Shown piece by piece: positions 9,998 to 19,182 of a DNA stretch of 58,716 nucleotides. The notes under the pieces are model-generated. The model was not told the origin of the DNA. It saw only the letters and a list, made by a program, of their open reading frames with translations, and ran no database searches. A program made the position numbers and the translations under genes. The stretch spans positions 1 through 58,716 of the forward strand of contig NZ_FOEO01000034.1 of NCBI RefSeq assembly GCF_900110765.1. Direction: 5' to 3'. The stretch's first letter is position 1, and the number at the start of each line of letters is the position of its first letter. The DNA comes from Pseudomonas sp. NFACC02 (GTDB taxonomy: Bacteria; Pseudomonadota; Gammaproteobacteria; Pseudomonadales; Pseudomonadaceae).

Positions 9998-11548
9998 TCA
10001 GGCTTCTTTGCGCACCGGCTCCTGCTGAGTGACTCCATGATCCAGCCCCATGAACTGGCGCACGCGATCCCCGCACTGGTTGGCGAGGATCGTCTGTGGC
10101 GACGCATCGACCTGCACCACGCCGTTTTCCATGAAGATCACCCGGTCGGAAATCGACAGCGCAAAGTCCATTTCGTGGGTGACGATCAGCATGGTCATGC
10201 CTTCTTTGGCCAGGTCGCCGATCACCTTGAGCACGTCGCCGACCAGCTCCGGGTCCAGCGCCGAGGTCGGTTCGTCGAACAGCATGATCTGCGGGTCCAT
10301 CGCCAACGCGCGTGCGATGGCCACGCGCTGCTGCTGGCCGCCGGACAATTGATGCGGGTATTTATGTGCGTGCGCCAGTAACCCGACCTTGTCGAGCAGG
10401 GCATAGGCGCGCTGTTCGCTGATGGCCTTGTCGCGGCCGTGGTAGCGCGGCGCGAGCGTCACATTGTCGAGGATGGTTCGATGCGGGAACAGGTTGAAGT
10501 TCTGGAACACCATGCCGATGCGCTGCACGCCTCGACGAATCTGGGGCGCGTTAGGGTTGTCGCCGGCGTGAATAAAGCCTTCGCCGAAGAGGATGATCTC
10601 GCCCTTGTCGATGCTTTCCAGGCTGTTGACGGTGCGGATCAGTGAGGTCTTACCCGAGCCGGACGGACCGATGATGGAAATCACCTGACCCACATTGACG
10701 TCCAGGTTGATGCCCTTGAGCACTTCATGCTGGCCATAACTTTTGTGGATGTTGAGCAGTTGCAGGGCGGGTGCCGAGCCGGGGCCCGAGTCGGCACGCT
10801 GAGCGGTAGAGGGCTGCGCCACAAGCGTTGAGCGCAAGCGGATCAGCGCGCCGTCATCGAGGGTTTGCGGCTTGCGATTGTTCAGTTCCAGGTGCTGTTC
10901 GAGCCAGTGAAACAGCCACCCGAACACGGTGACGATCATCACGTAGTACACCGCCACGGCAGACAGCGTTTCCATGACCAGAAAGTTTTGCGCGTACAGG
11001 CGCTGGCCGACCGTGAGCAGTTCGGTCAGCGAAATCACCGACACCAGCGAGGTGAGTTTGACGACGGTGATGTATTCGTTGATCAGGGTCGGGAGCGAGA
11101 TACGAAACGCCTGAGGAATCACGATCAGGCGTTGCATGCCGATCAGCCCGATGCCCAGCGCACGGCCCGCTTCCTTCTGGCCTTTGGCGACCGAAATCAG
11201 GCCGCCACGGTGGATCTCGGCCATGTACGCCGCTTCGGTGACGACCAGTGCCAGGAGGCCGGAGTAGAAGGGGTTGGACAGCACCTCGCGGGTGATCGGG
11301 AACATCTGCGGCAGGTTGTAGGTGAACACCACCAGCACCAGCAGCGGGACGCTACGGAAGAACCAGATATAAATCGACGCCGGTACGCTGATCCAGCGCG
11401 TGGTCGAGAGTTTGGCCGAGGCCAGCAGGAAACCCAGCAACATGCCGATGAACCAGCCCAGCGCGCTGAGCTCGATGACGGTGATGCACGATTCCCAGAA
11501 GTCCGAGACCGAAAACAGAGAAAAAAAGTAGGACCATTCGAATTGCAT
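9998..11548 (-). CDS. Amino-acid ABC transporter, permease fused to ATP-binding protein
   Basis: About 516 residues in two halves. Residues 1 to about 220 are a HisM/GlnP-type permease with several membrane segments and the EAA-like loop AGRALGIGLIGMQRLIVIPQA. Residues from about 260 are an ATPase with Walker A GPSGSGKTS, signature LSGGQQQRVAIARALA, Walker B IMLFDEPTSALDP and the H-loop IVTHEMDF. Such fusions occur in polar amino-acid importers. The second ATG (11548) is preferred: GAGG is 7 nt upstream of it but only 1 nt from the ATG at 11554. It works with the binding protein encoded upstream (11793-12596), though a repeat at 11604-11754 separates the two genes. The substrate is unknown. 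Confidence 0.9.
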   Translation of the reverse strand: MQFEWSYFFSLFSVSDFWESCITVIELSALGWFIGMLLGFLLASAKLSTTRWISVPASIYIWFFRSVPLLVLVVFTYNLPQMFPITREVLSNPFYSGLLALVVTEAAYMAEIHRGGLISVAKGQKEAGRALGIGLIGMQRLIVIPQAFRISLPTLINEYITVVKLTSLVSVISLTELLTVGQRLYAQNFLVMETLSAVAVYYVMIVTVFGWLFHWLEQHLELNNRKPQTLDDGALIRLRSTLVAQPSTAQRADSGPGSAPALQLLNIHKSYGQHEVLKGINLDVNVGQVISIIGPSGSGKTSLIRTVNSLESIDKGEIILFGEGFIHAGDNPNAPQIRRGVQRIGMVFQNFNLFPHRTILDNVTLAPRYHGRDKAISEQRAYALLDKVGLLAHAHKYPHQLSGGQQQRVAIARALAMDPQIMLFDEPTSALDPELVGDVLKVIGDLAKEGMTMLIVTHEMDFALSISDRVIFMENGVVQVDASPQTILANQCGDRVRQFMGLDHGVTQQEPVRKEA

Positions 11549-11603
11549 ACACATACCTCAGCGGGGCGAAACCCTGCGGCAAACCTCTATCAACGCGGTC
11601 TCC

Positions 11604-11754
11604 TGTAGGAGCGTGGCTTGTCCCGCGATCGGCGACACAGTCGTCGTAAATCCGGTGAACGCGGTGTGTCAGCCATGTGGCGGTGGCTGATCTTACGACT
11701 GCTTCGGTCGGACGCGACCCCGGAGCGATCGCGGGACAAGCCACGCTCCTACAG
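11604..11754. repeat. REP pair (inverted, TGTAGGAGCGTGG type)
   Basis: TGTAGGAGCGTGGCTTGTCC at the left end is matched in reverse complement at the right end (GGACAAGCCACGCTCCTACA), with about 110 nt between. This is the usual Pseudomonas REP doublet. It lies inside the apparent ABC operon, where such a stem often stabilises the upstream mRNA, here that of the abundant binding protein. Confidence 0.9.
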
Positions 11755-11792
11755 GAATGGGCGTCGAGTCAGAGCGCCCATCATTCATGAAG

Positions 11793-12596
11793 TCAGTTAC
11801 CCGGCTCTTCCAGGTTGTACTTTTTCAGCAGCGCGGCGTACTCACCGGATTTCTTGGTTTCGTCGAAGGCCTTGAGCAACGCCTGATACAGCTCGTCATT
11901 GCCCTTTTTCACGTAGATGCCCAAGGTCTGCTGGTAGATCGAATGCTCGGTACTGACCACCACGCGGCCCTTGGTGCGCTCGGCGATCATGCCCGCAGCG
12001 CCGTCGATCTCCACTTGTGCCTGAACGTTGCCGGACAGCAGCGCCTGGGTCACTTCAGGGGCTGACGGGAATTCGCTGACCGAGATCGCGCCTTTGTTGT
12101 TCGGCACGCAGTAGTCCGTGGACAGCTTGTTGAACTGGGCGACCCACGTGGTGCCTTTTTCCAGACCGACTTTCAGGCCGCAGAGGTCTTCCGGCACCTT
12201 GGGTTTGATCGTGCTGTCTTTGAGCACCATGATCGCCGCGCCTGTCTTGGCGTAAGCGATGGTCTGGGCCTGGGTCTGGCGTTCAGGGGTGATGTACATG
12301 CCCGAGATGATGGCGTCGTAGTGACCAGCGTTGAGGCTCAGAATCAGGCTGGAAAACTTGGTGTCGACGAACTCCGCCTTCAGGTTCATGTGCTTGGCCA
12401 GCAGGCGCGACAGATCCGGGTCGGAACCGACGACGTTTTTCTTCTCGTCATAGGATTCGAACGGCGGATAGGTGATCTCCATGCCGACCTTGAACTGGCC
12501 GGGCGTGACGGTGGCGGCGGCGTGGGCAAAAGTGGCGCCGAGAACGGCGGCGGCAAGAACGGTCAGGCGGACAGCAGTGTTCACAGTGTTGCGCAT
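11793..12596 (-). CDS. Periplasmic amino-acid-binding protein of the ABC transporter
   Basis: About 267 residues, of the SBP_bac_3 family (solute-binding protein family 3). The signal peptide starts MRNTVNTAVRLTVLAAAVLG and probably ends at AHA-A. The mature part has the family features FKVGMEITYPPFESYDEKKN, the DAIISGMYITPERQ motif with the Arg that usually contacts the ligand carboxylate, and LKVGLEKGTTW. The ATG at 12596 is chosen because GGAG lies 9 nt upstream and the signal peptide starts there; a longer frame to 12656 would add 20 non-signal residues. It follows the Fe(II) oxygenase gene by 59 nt and precedes the permease-ATPase. The ligand is probably an amino acid or opine-like compound. 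Confidence 0.88.
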   Translation of the reverse strand: MRNTVNTAVRLTVLAAAVLGATFAHAAATVTPGQFKVGMEITYPPFESYDEKKNVVGSDPDLSRLLAKHMNLKAEFVDTKFSSLILSLNAGHYDAIISGMYITPERQTQAQTIAYAKTGAAIMVLKDSTIKPKVPEDLCGLKVGLEKGTTWVAQFNKLSTDYCVPNNKGAISVSEFPSAPEVTQALLSGNVQAQVEIDGAAGMIAERTKGRVVVSTEHSIYQQTLGIYVKKGNDELYQALLKAFDETKKSGEYAALLKKYNLEEPGN

Positions 12597-12655
12597 CGTC
12601 GGTGACTCCACGTCAGGAAGGTAAGGCACGGTGTGTTTGGATAGCTTCTTGCGCA

Positions 12656-13720
12656 TCAGGACGCGTCCTGTGCCTGGTTCTTCAAGTGGCCGAAGCTCGA
12701 TGGCTTGCGCGCCCTTTCGTACAGCTTGAGCTCGCCGCTCTCGACCTTGCGCCGCAGGTACTGGTACGTCTGCAGTGCCTGGCCGAACATGTGTTCGCCG
12801 ATGGTGATCGCTTCGTATTCCTTGCTGCCATTGTCAAACTGCGGAAGCGGCTTGATCTGGGTGTGGAAATCGCAGGCGAAGAACAAGGGGAATGAGTAAC
12901 GCTCCTCGCTGACGGTGCGCACACGGTGAGCCGTAGCAACGAACGTACCAGCGGTCATGACTTCCAGCATGTCGCCGATGTTCACCACGAACGCGCCTTC
13001 AATCGGAGGCGCATCGATCCACTGGCCCAGATCGTTCATCACCTCAAGGCCGGGTTTGTCGGCCAGCAGCATGGTGAAGCACTCGTAATCGGTATGTGCA
13101 CCAATACCGGGCGCGTCCTGGGCGGCGTCATCGAACGGGTAGTGAATCAAGCGCAGCTTGGACGGCGGACGGGTGACCATCGCCTCGAAATAACCCTCTT
13201 CCAGGCCCAAGGCCAGTGCGAAGCCGTCGAACAGGCGACGACCCAAGGCAAACACCGCGGCGTAGTACGCTTCCACGGCCGGACGAAAGCCCGGCAGGTC
13301 GGGCCATTCGTTGGCGCCGATCAACGGTGTTTTGGCGATCACCAGTGGGTCGTCGTCACCCACTTCGAAGCCGATGTCAAAGGCTTCCTTGTGGTCCGGC
13401 TTGCCTTTGGCATAGACCTCCTCGCCCTCGGGCACGAAGCCTTTGTGGCTGCGCGAGGTGCCGATGTAGTGCTGCATCTTGTACTCGAGGGACTGAGCGA
13501 ACAGGTCCTTGGCAGCCTGGCGCAGACCGTCGATCAACGATTGCTCGATGCCGTGGTTCTTGACGTACAGAAAGCCCACTTCACGCGCGGCTTTGCCCAG
13601 CTCATCGGCCACGGCCTGACGGTGTGCGATGTCGGTACTGAACAAACCGGCGATGTCGACCACCGGAATGCTGTTGAAGTTGGCGGCCTTCGGTGACGCC
13701 GCTTGAGACTGATCAGGCAT
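12656..13720 (-). CDS. 2-oxoglutarate/Fe(II)-dependent (IPNS-type) oxygenase
   Basis: About 354 residues, of the isopenicillin N synthase-like family. The N-terminal DIOX_N part starts FNSIPVVDIAGL. The double-stranded beta-helix core has the facial triad HTD (His and Asp near 209-211), a second His in ATAHRVRT near 265, and the co-substrate motif RYSFP. The ATG at 13720 has AAGGAG 8 nt upstream; the longer frame to 13774 would run into the preceding gene. It lies 13 nt after the isomerase-like gene and just before the amino-acid-binding protein. The family hydroxylates, desaturates or cyclises small molecules, so an amino acid brought in by the transporter is a reasonable substrate, but that is inference. 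Confidence 0.88.
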   Translation of the reverse strand: MPDQSQAASPKAANFNSIPVVDIAGLFSTDIAHRQAVADELGKAAREVGFLYVKNHGIEQSLIDGLRQAAKDLFAQSLEYKMQHYIGTSRSHKGFVPEGEEVYAKGKPDHKEAFDIGFEVGDDDPLVIAKTPLIGANEWPDLPGFRPAVEAYYAAVFALGRRLFDGFALALGLEEGYFEAMVTRPPSKLRLIHYPFDDAAQDAPGIGAHTDYECFTMLLADKPGLEVMNDLGQWIDAPPIEGAFVVNIGDMLEVMTAGTFVATAHRVRTVSEERYSFPLFFACDFHTQIKPLPQFDNGSKEYEAITIGEHMFGQALQTYQYLRRKVESGELKLYERARKPSSFGHLKNQAQDAS

Positions 13721-13733
13721 GGCGAAACGCTCC

Positions 13734-14585
13734 TTATCGGCTTGTTGTGTGGGTGAAGCGCTGAAAATGTTCACGCTCGGTCTTGCCCATCCACACGTTC
13801 AGCGACCACAGATCGGCCACGGGCACGTTGGTGAAGGGGAGGTGATGCAGGTAGCCGTCGGCACCGAATTCCGGGGTCAGGGTGGTGACCTGGTAACCTC
13901 GTGCCTGCTGCGATTGCCAGATGGCTTCCCAGTGCTGTTGATGGAAGGCCAGCTCCCTGGCGCGCTCTGGGCCGGCGGGGTGCGGGACCTGCGGACCCTG
14001 GTCGTAACCGACACGGGCCTGGATGTGGTGAACGCGCTCGACGAACGCACCGAGGTCGTCTTCGGGGTCATCGAGCAAGCGTTCGCAGGTGACGATCCAG
14101 TGGCTGATGTCGCTGGTGAAACGCAGGTCCGGCAGTTGGCGAATCAGTTCCAGCGTGACCCACGGGTTGAACAGCGAACGGGCTCGGTGGGTTTCGAAGG
14201 TGACCATTTGCCCGTGCTTGCGCGCCAGTTCCAAGGCCTGGCCGAAGAAATCGACCTGTTGCGGCAGCAGCCAACGGTCATTGCCGGCCAGCACATTGAC
14301 GAAGCGCGGGTTCAGTTCGGTGGACCAGGCGAGTTTCTTTTCCAGATCGGTGAGGTGCTCGGCGGTGGTCGCCGATTGTTCGGGCAGGACGTCGTAGGCG
14401 GTGAACACCGTCGCGATATAGGGCAGGCGGTTGGCGCGCAGGAAGGCGCCGAACTCGGCACGCTCGACGGGCGTCAACGGCAGACGCGCTTCCATGCCGT
14501 CAAACCCGGCTTCGAGCAGCTCATCCAGCGCCTGAGCCTTGCTGGCCGTATAGCCCCACATCGTGCGGAAGATTTCCAGTTTCAT
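13734..14585 (-). CDS. Sugar phosphate isomerase/epimerase-like TIM-barrel protein
   Basis: 283 residues of the AP endonuclease 2-like (Xylose isomerase-like TIM barrel) family. Typical stretches are EAGFDGMEARLPLTP, TFETHRARSLFNPW and LRFTSDISHWIVTCE, which supply metal-binding Glu, His and Asp. The ATG follows GAGG at 7 nt. It is the first gene of the minus-strand set with the oxygenase and ABC transporter, so it probably acts on the same compound. Members range from sugar epimerases to inosose dehydratases, and the sequence does not say which applies. Confidence 0.82.
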   Translation of the reverse strand: MKLEIFRTMWGYTASKAQALDELLEAGFDGMEARLPLTPVERAEFGAFLRANRLPYIATVFTAYDVLPEQSATTAEHLTDLEKKLAWSTELNPRFVNVLAGNDRWLLPQQVDFFGQALELARKHGQMVTFETHRARSLFNPWVTLELIRQLPDLRFTSDISHWIVTCERLLDDPEDDLGAFVERVHHIQARVGYDQGPQVPHPAGPERARELAFHQQHWEAIWQSQQARGYQVTTLTPEFGADGYLHHLPFTNVPVADLWSLNVWMGKTEREHFQRFTHTTSR

Positions 14586-14780
14586 CGGGCGTCCTCAAAG
14601 ATTGCGTCGTGCGGCTGACACATGACATAGCTTCGCCACGGCGCGAGCCGAAACGGGTTACAGCGGCAGTCACATCAGAAAAAGGCAATCTTCGGGCCGG
14701 GTCTCTTCTGGACGGGCTCCTTTATTGAGGCCGATCTTAGGTTCGGCCGATGAACGGAAAGAATAGGAAACCTCAAATGC

Positions 14781-14804
14781 ATAGTTCAGAGATTTCTAAA
14801 CTAT
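14781..14804. promoter_or_regulatory. 24-bp inverted repeat, candidate operator
   Basis: ATAGTTCAGA - GATT - TCTAAACTAT has ten-base arms that match at nine positions. It lies about 195 nt upstream of the isomerase-oxygenase-transporter genes in otherwise non-coding DNA, next to a REP pair. The symmetry fits a dimeric regulator such as the LysR protein encoded at 14996-15943. Binding is not shown by sequence alone. Confidence 0.4.
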
Positions 14805-14838
14805 GGTGGCGGGGTGCGATCTAGAGGTGCCGTGATCG

Positions 14839-14990
14839 TGTAGGAGCGTGGCTTGTCCCGCGATCTGCTGCGCAGCGGCAGCAAATCGTATGAATGCGGT
14901 CTGCCCGATACAGCCAAGGTGACTGATTTTACTGCCGCTGCGCAGCAGATCGTCCGGGATGCGGCCCAGAGACAAGCCACGCTCCTACAG
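14839..14990. repeat. REP pair (TGTAGGAGCGTGG type)
   Basis: TGTAGGAGCGTGGCTTGTCC and its reverse complement bound a 152-nt element with inner CGATCTGCTGCGCAGCGGCAG and CTGCCGCTGCGCAGCAGATCG arms. It fills the right part of the 410-nt gap between 14586 and 14995. The left part (14586-14838) has the inverted repeat at 14781 and no gene. Confidence 0.9.
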
Positions 14991-14995
14991 GATGA

Positions 14996-15943
14996 TCAGT
15001 CGACAAAAGTCATCGCTTTGGTTTCACCCAACAAAAACGCCTGGTTGGCCTCCGTCGTCTGGCGGATGTAGTCCCATAGCAGGGTAATCCGCTTGAGCTT
15101 GCGCAGGTCCTCCCGGCAGTACATCCAGAACTGGCGCGTGATGTTCACCTCGTTTTCCAGCACCGGCAGCAGCCGTGAATCCTGTGCGGCCAGAAAACAC
15201 GGCAGGATCGCCAGTGCCCGGCCCTGAAGGGCGGCGACGTATTGGGCGATGACGCTGGTGCTGCGCAGGTGTGCGTGGGCGCCGGGGAGCAGGTTGCTCA
15301 AGTACAGCAGCTCCGAGCTGAACGCCAGGTCGTCGACGTAGCTGATGAAGGGATGATCGACCAGATCGTCGACCTGTTCGATGGGGGCGCGGTGGTCGAG
15401 GTATTCCTGGGTTGCATACAGGCGCAGGTTGTAGTCGCACAGCTTGCAGCACACATACGGCCCATGTTCCGGCCGCTCCAGGGCGATGACGATATCGGCT
15501 TCGCGCTTGGACAGGCTGATGAAGTGTGGCAACGGCAGGATGTCCACCGAGATGGCCGGGTAGGTGTCGGTGAAATGGCTCAGTTGCGGGGTGATGAAGA
15601 AGCTGCCGAAACCTTCGGTGCAACCCATCCGCACGTGGCCGGACAATGCGACACCCGAGCCGGACACCTGCTCGCACGCGATGTGCAAGGTGCTTTCAAT
15701 GGACTCGGCCGAGCCCAGCAAGCGCTGGCCTTCAGCGGTCAGCACAAAGCCGTTATTGCGTGATTTTTCGAACAGCAGGGTGCCCAGTGATGCCTCCAGC
15801 GAACTGATTCGCCGCGACACGGTGGTGTAATCCACCGCCAGTCGCTTGGCCGCCAGACTGGCCTTGCGCGTGCGCGCCACTTCGAGAAAAAACTTCAGGT
15901 CATCCCAGTTCAAAGCGCTCAGGGAGGTGATGTTTTTTTGCAT
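14996..15943 (-). CDS. LysR-family transcriptional regulator
   Basis: About 315 residues. The winged helix-turn-helix is WDDLKFFLEVARTRKASLAA through DYTTVSRRISSLEASLG, followed by an effector-binding domain. The ATG at 15943 (MQKNITSL) places the HTH at the normal distance; AGCAGG lies upstream. It is divergent from the MHS transporter at 16242, the classic LysR arrangement, so it probably controls that transporter and the mmsA/mmsB-type genes behind it. Control of the isomerase/oxygenase operon is also possible. The inducer is unknown. Confidence 0.9.
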   Translation of the reverse strand: MQKNITSLSALNWDDLKFFLEVARTRKASLAAKRLAVDYTTVSRRISSLEASLGTLLFEKSRNNGFVLTAEGQRLLGSAESIESTLHIACEQVSGSGVALSGHVRMGCTEGFGSFFITPQLSHFTDTYPAISVDILPLPHFISLSKREADIVIALERPEHGPYVCCKLCDYNLRLYATQEYLDHRAPIEQVDDLVDHPFISYVDDLAFSSELLYLSNLLPGAHAHLRSTSVIAQYVAALQGRALAILPCFLAAQDSRLLPVLENEVNITRQFWMYCREDLRKLKRITLLWDYIRQTTEANQAFLLGETKAMTFVD

Positions 15944-16055
15944 GTTGAACCTGCTTTTATGTGCGTTCTTATTAGAAGTTTGCACATCTATACTCCGAAG
16001 CACGGCGCAATCCAACGTGTTGTACGGCAAGAATTTCGAGCCGGATGGATGACGA

Positions 16056-16142
16056 GTGGGAGCCGGCTCGCTGGCGAATGCGGTGGCCCGTCAACATTGA
16101 TGTATCTGGCCTGACGCATTCGCCAGCAAGCCGGCTCCCACC
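16056..16142. repeat. Palindromic repeat (GTGGGAGCCGGCT type)
   Basis: GTGGGAGCCGGCTCGCTGGC and its inverted copy ending CCAGCAAGCCGGCTCCCAC, with GAATGCG/CGCATTCG inside, form an 87-nt element. It lies in the divergent promoter region between the LysR gene and the transporter. It is a Pseudomonas intergenic repeat, different in sequence from the TGTAGGAGCG class. Confidence 0.8.
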
Positions 16143-16241
16143 GGAACAGTGAACACATTCAAGAGAGGCTGACGCGATTTAGAACCGCACCACCCCACAT
16201 TGCATAACACCCTGCACAACAATAAATAAGCGGAGGAGTTT

Positions 16242-17570
16242 ATGAAGAACGCTATAACGGCGCACGCCGGTGCACCCGACGCCAGTACGGCAAAACCCGC
16301 CAGATCCTACCGGCTTGCCGGTGCGGCGAGCATGGCGGGCACGACCATCGAGTGGTACGACTTTTTCCTCTACGGCACCGCTGCCGCCTTGATCTTCAAC
16401 AAAATCTTCTTTCCCGCGCTGGACCCGATCATCGGTGTGCTGGCGGCGTTCGCGACCTATGCCGTGGGCTTTCTCGGGCGTCCATTGGGCGGGATCGTGT
16501 TCGGGCACTTTGGCGACAGGATCGGTCGCAAATCCATGCTGTTGTTCACCCTCATGCTGATGGGGATTCCGACCATCATCATCGGCCTGATCCCCACGTA
16601 TCAGCAGATTGGTTACTGGGCCGCAGTGATTCTGGTGGCGATGCGCTTCCTTCAGGGCATGGCGGTCGGCGGCGAGTGGGGCGGAGCGGTGTTGATGGCG
16701 GTCGAACATGCACCCGAGGGCAAGAAAGGCTTCTACGGCAGTCTGCCGCAAACCGGGGTCGGCGCAGGGTTGGTGCTGGCGTCGCTGGCGATGGCCATGG
16801 TCGCCAAGTTGCCCGAAGAAGACATGCTCAGTTGGGGCTGGCGCATTCCGTTTCTGGCCAGCGTCGTGCTGCTCGGCGTGGGTTGGCTGATTCGCCTGAA
16901 AGTCCCGGAATCACCTGACTTCGAGAGGCTGAAGAAAGACAACATCGCGGTCAAGGTGCCGCTGTTCAAAGTGTTCCGTGATCACCCCAGAGAGACCCTG
17001 ACGATCATCGGCGCCCGCACGGCCGAGAACGCCTGGTTCTACATGTCGGTGACCTTCGCTCTGGCTTACGCCGCCAACCAGTTGCAGATCCCGCGTGCCG
17101 ATGTGCTGGGCGCCATTACGGCCGGTGCGGCGCTGTCGCTGGTGACCATGCCGCTGTGCGGGCACATCTCGGATCGGGTCGGACAGAAGCGCCTGTATTT
17201 CGTGGGCCTGTTGCTGCTGTGCGCGTTCGTCTATCCCTTCTTTGCCATGCTGGGCACTCGCGATCCGGTCCTGGTCTGGTGGGCAATGGTGCTCGCCGTG
17301 GGGGTGATTTTCCCGATTCTTTATGCGCCCGAGTCGCTGCTGTTCGCCCGGCAATTCCCGGCGGAAATCCGCTACAGCGGTATCTCGGTGTCGGTGCAGC
17401 TGGCTGGCGTGCTGGGCGGTGGGTTCGCGCCGATGATCGCCACGCAACTGCTGGCCATGGGCGGCGGCAACCCGCATTACGTGATCGTTTACCTGATCGG
17501 CATGGCGCTGATTGCGTTGGTCTGCACGGCGTTGATGAAGCGAGATCCGGCGAGACACCACGCGGGCTGA
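16242..17570 (+). CDS. MFS metabolite:H+ symporter (MHS family)
   Basis: 442 residues with twelve predicted membrane segments. GTTIEWYDFFLYGTAAALIF near residue 30 is the MHS signature shared with KgtP, ShiA and ProP. FGHFGDRIGRKSML is the MFS loop 2-3 motif. The ATG has GGAGGAG close upstream. The mmsA-type gene starts 57 nt downstream. MHS proteins take up organic acids and osmolytes, and with mmsA and mmsB next to it a branched or beta-hydroxy acid such as 3-hydroxyisobutyrate is a fair guess. The substrate is inferred, the family is clear. Confidence 0.9.
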   Translation: MKNAITAHAGAPDASTAKPARSYRLAGAASMAGTTIEWYDFFLYGTAAALIFNKIFFPALDPIIGVLAAFATYAVGFLGRPLGGIVFGHFGDRIGRKSMLLFTLMLMGIPTIIIGLIPTYQQIGYWAAVILVAMRFLQGMAVGGEWGGAVLMAVEHAPEGKKGFYGSLPQTGVGAGLVLASLAMAMVAKLPEEDMLSWGWRIPFLASVVLLGVGWLIRLKVPESPDFERLKKDNIAVKVPLFKVFRDHPRETLTIIGARTAENAWFYMSVTFALAYAANQLQIPRADVLGAITAGAALSLVTMPLCGHISDRVGQKRLYFVGLLLLCAFVYPFFAMLGTRDPVLVWWAMVLAVGVIFPILYAPESLLFARQFPAEIRYSGISVSVQLAGVLGGGFAPMIATQLLAMGGGNPHYVIVYLIGMALIALVCTALMKRDPARHHAG

Positions 17571-17627
17571 ACATTGAATCTTTGGCGCGCCCTCGCAGCC
17601 GCGCCGCTTCGAATGGAGAACATTGCA

Positions 17628-19154
17628 ATGAACGTCTCACTGAACAAGAACACCACCACAGTGGCCCACGTGAAGCTGCTGATCGATGGTGAGTGGGTCG
17701 AATCGCAGACCCACGAATGGCTCGATGTGGTCAACCCTGCGACTCAGGAAGTGCTGGCCAAGGTGCCGTTCGCGACCACTGCCGAAGTCGACGCCGCCGT
17801 TGCGGCTGCGCAACGGGCCTTCAAGACCTGGCGGCATACGCCGATCGGTGCACGCATGCGCATCATGCTCAAGCTGCAGGCACTGATTCGCGAGCACTCC
17901 AAACGTATCGCCGTGGTGCTCAGCGCCGAGCAGGGCAAGACCATTGCCGATGCCGAAGGCGACATTTTCCGCGGCCTGGAGGTGGTCGAGCACGCCTGTT
18001 CGATTGGCACGTTGCAGATGGGTGAGTTCGCCGAGAACGTGGCGGGCGGTGTCGATACCTACACCTTGCGTCAGCCCATCGGTGTCTGCGCAGGCATTAC
18101 GCCCTTCAACTTCCCGGCGATGATTCCGCTGTGGATGTTCCCGATGGCCATCGCGTGCGGCAACACCTTCGTCCTCAAACCGTCCGAGCAGGACCCGATG
18201 TCCACGATGTTGCTGGTGGAACTGGCTGTCGAGGCGGGTGTACCTGCCGGCGTGCTGAACGTGGTACACGGCGGCAAGGATGTGGTCGATGCCCTTTGCA
18301 CCCACAAGGACATCAAGGCCGTGTCCTTCGTCGGCTCAACGGCCGTCGGCACTCACGTCTATGACCTGGCCGGCAAGCACGGCAAGCGTGTGCAATCGAT
18401 GATGGGTGCGAAGAACCACGCGGTGGTCCTGCCCGATGCCAATCGTGAGCAGACGCTGAACGCCTTGGTTGGCGCCGGGTTTGGCGCTGCCGGTCAACGT
18501 TGCATGGCGACTTCGGTCGTCGTCATGGTCGGCGCATCGAAGCAGTGGATTCCAGAGCTCAAGGCCTTGGCGCAGAAGCTCAAGGTCAACGCCGGCAACG
18601 AGCCGGGCACCGATGTCGGGCCGGTCATTTCCAGGCGCGCCAGACAGCGGATTCTCGACCTGATCGAAAGCGGCGTGAAAGAAGGGGCAACGCTCGAACT
18701 GGACGGGCGTGGGATCAAGGTGGCGGGTTATGAGGACGGCAATTTCGTCGGCCCGACCCTGTTTACCGGCGTGACGACGCAGATGCAGATCTACACTCAG
18801 GAAATCTTCGGGCCCGTGCTCGTGGTGCTGGAGGTGGACACGCTGGATCAGGCGATCGAACTGGTCAACGCCAACCCGTTTGGCAATGGCGTCGGGCTGT
18901 TTACCCAGAGTGGGGCGGCGGCGCGCAAATTCCAGAGCGAAATCGACGTCGGCCAGGTCGGCATCAATATCCCGATTCCGGTGCCGGTTCCGTTCTTCAG
19001 CTTCACCGGTTCGCGCGGCTCCAAGCTCGGCGACCTGGGCCCGTACGGCAAACAGGTGGTGCAGTTCTACACTCAGACCAAGACCGTCACCAGCCGTTGG
19101 TTCGATGACGACAGCGTGAATGATGGCGTGAACACGACGATCAATTTGCGCTGA
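17628..19154 (+). CDS. mmsA: CoA-acylating methylmalonate-semialdehyde dehydrogenase
   Basis: About 508 residues, the length of MmsA. This aldehyde dehydrogenase oxidises (methyl)malonate semialdehyde with NAD+ and CoA to propionyl-CoA or acetyl-CoA plus CO2. Visible are GVCAGITPFNFPAMIPLWM, the Gly-rich SFVGSTAVGTHVY and the catalytic Cys in GAAGQRCMATS near residue 291; FNFP and the Asn in MGAKNHAVVLPDAN are typical of the MMSDH branch. The ATG at 17628 has GGAG 8 nt upstream. The longer frame from 17574 has no supporting signal. With mmsB downstream it forms the end of valine or beta-hydroxy acid catabolism. A second copy elsewhere in the genome is likely, so the exact substrate is open. 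Confidence 0.9.
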   Translation: MNVSLNKNTTTVAHVKLLIDGEWVESQTHEWLDVVNPATQEVLAKVPFATTAEVDAAVAAAQRAFKTWRHTPIGARMRIMLKLQALIREHSKRIAVVLSAEQGKTIADAEGDIFRGLEVVEHACSIGTLQMGEFAENVAGGVDTYTLRQPIGVCAGITPFNFPAMIPLWMFPMAIACGNTFVLKPSEQDPMSTMLLVELAVEAGVPAGVLNVVHGGKDVVDALCTHKDIKAVSFVGSTAVGTHVYDLAGKHGKRVQSMMGAKNHAVVLPDANREQTLNALVGAGFGAAGQRCMATSVVVMVGASKQWIPELKALAQKLKVNAGNEPGTDVGPVISRRARQRILDLIESGVKEGATLELDGRGIKVAGYEDGNFVGPTLFTGVTTQMQIYTQEIFGPVLVVLEVDTLDQAIELVNANPFGNGVGLFTQSGAAARKFQSEIDVGQVGINIPIPVPVPFFSFTGSRGSKLGDLGPYGKQVVQFYTQTKTVTSRWFDDDSVNDGVNTTINLR

Positions 19155-19182
19155 TGAGATAGGTCGGGAATGACGCATAACC

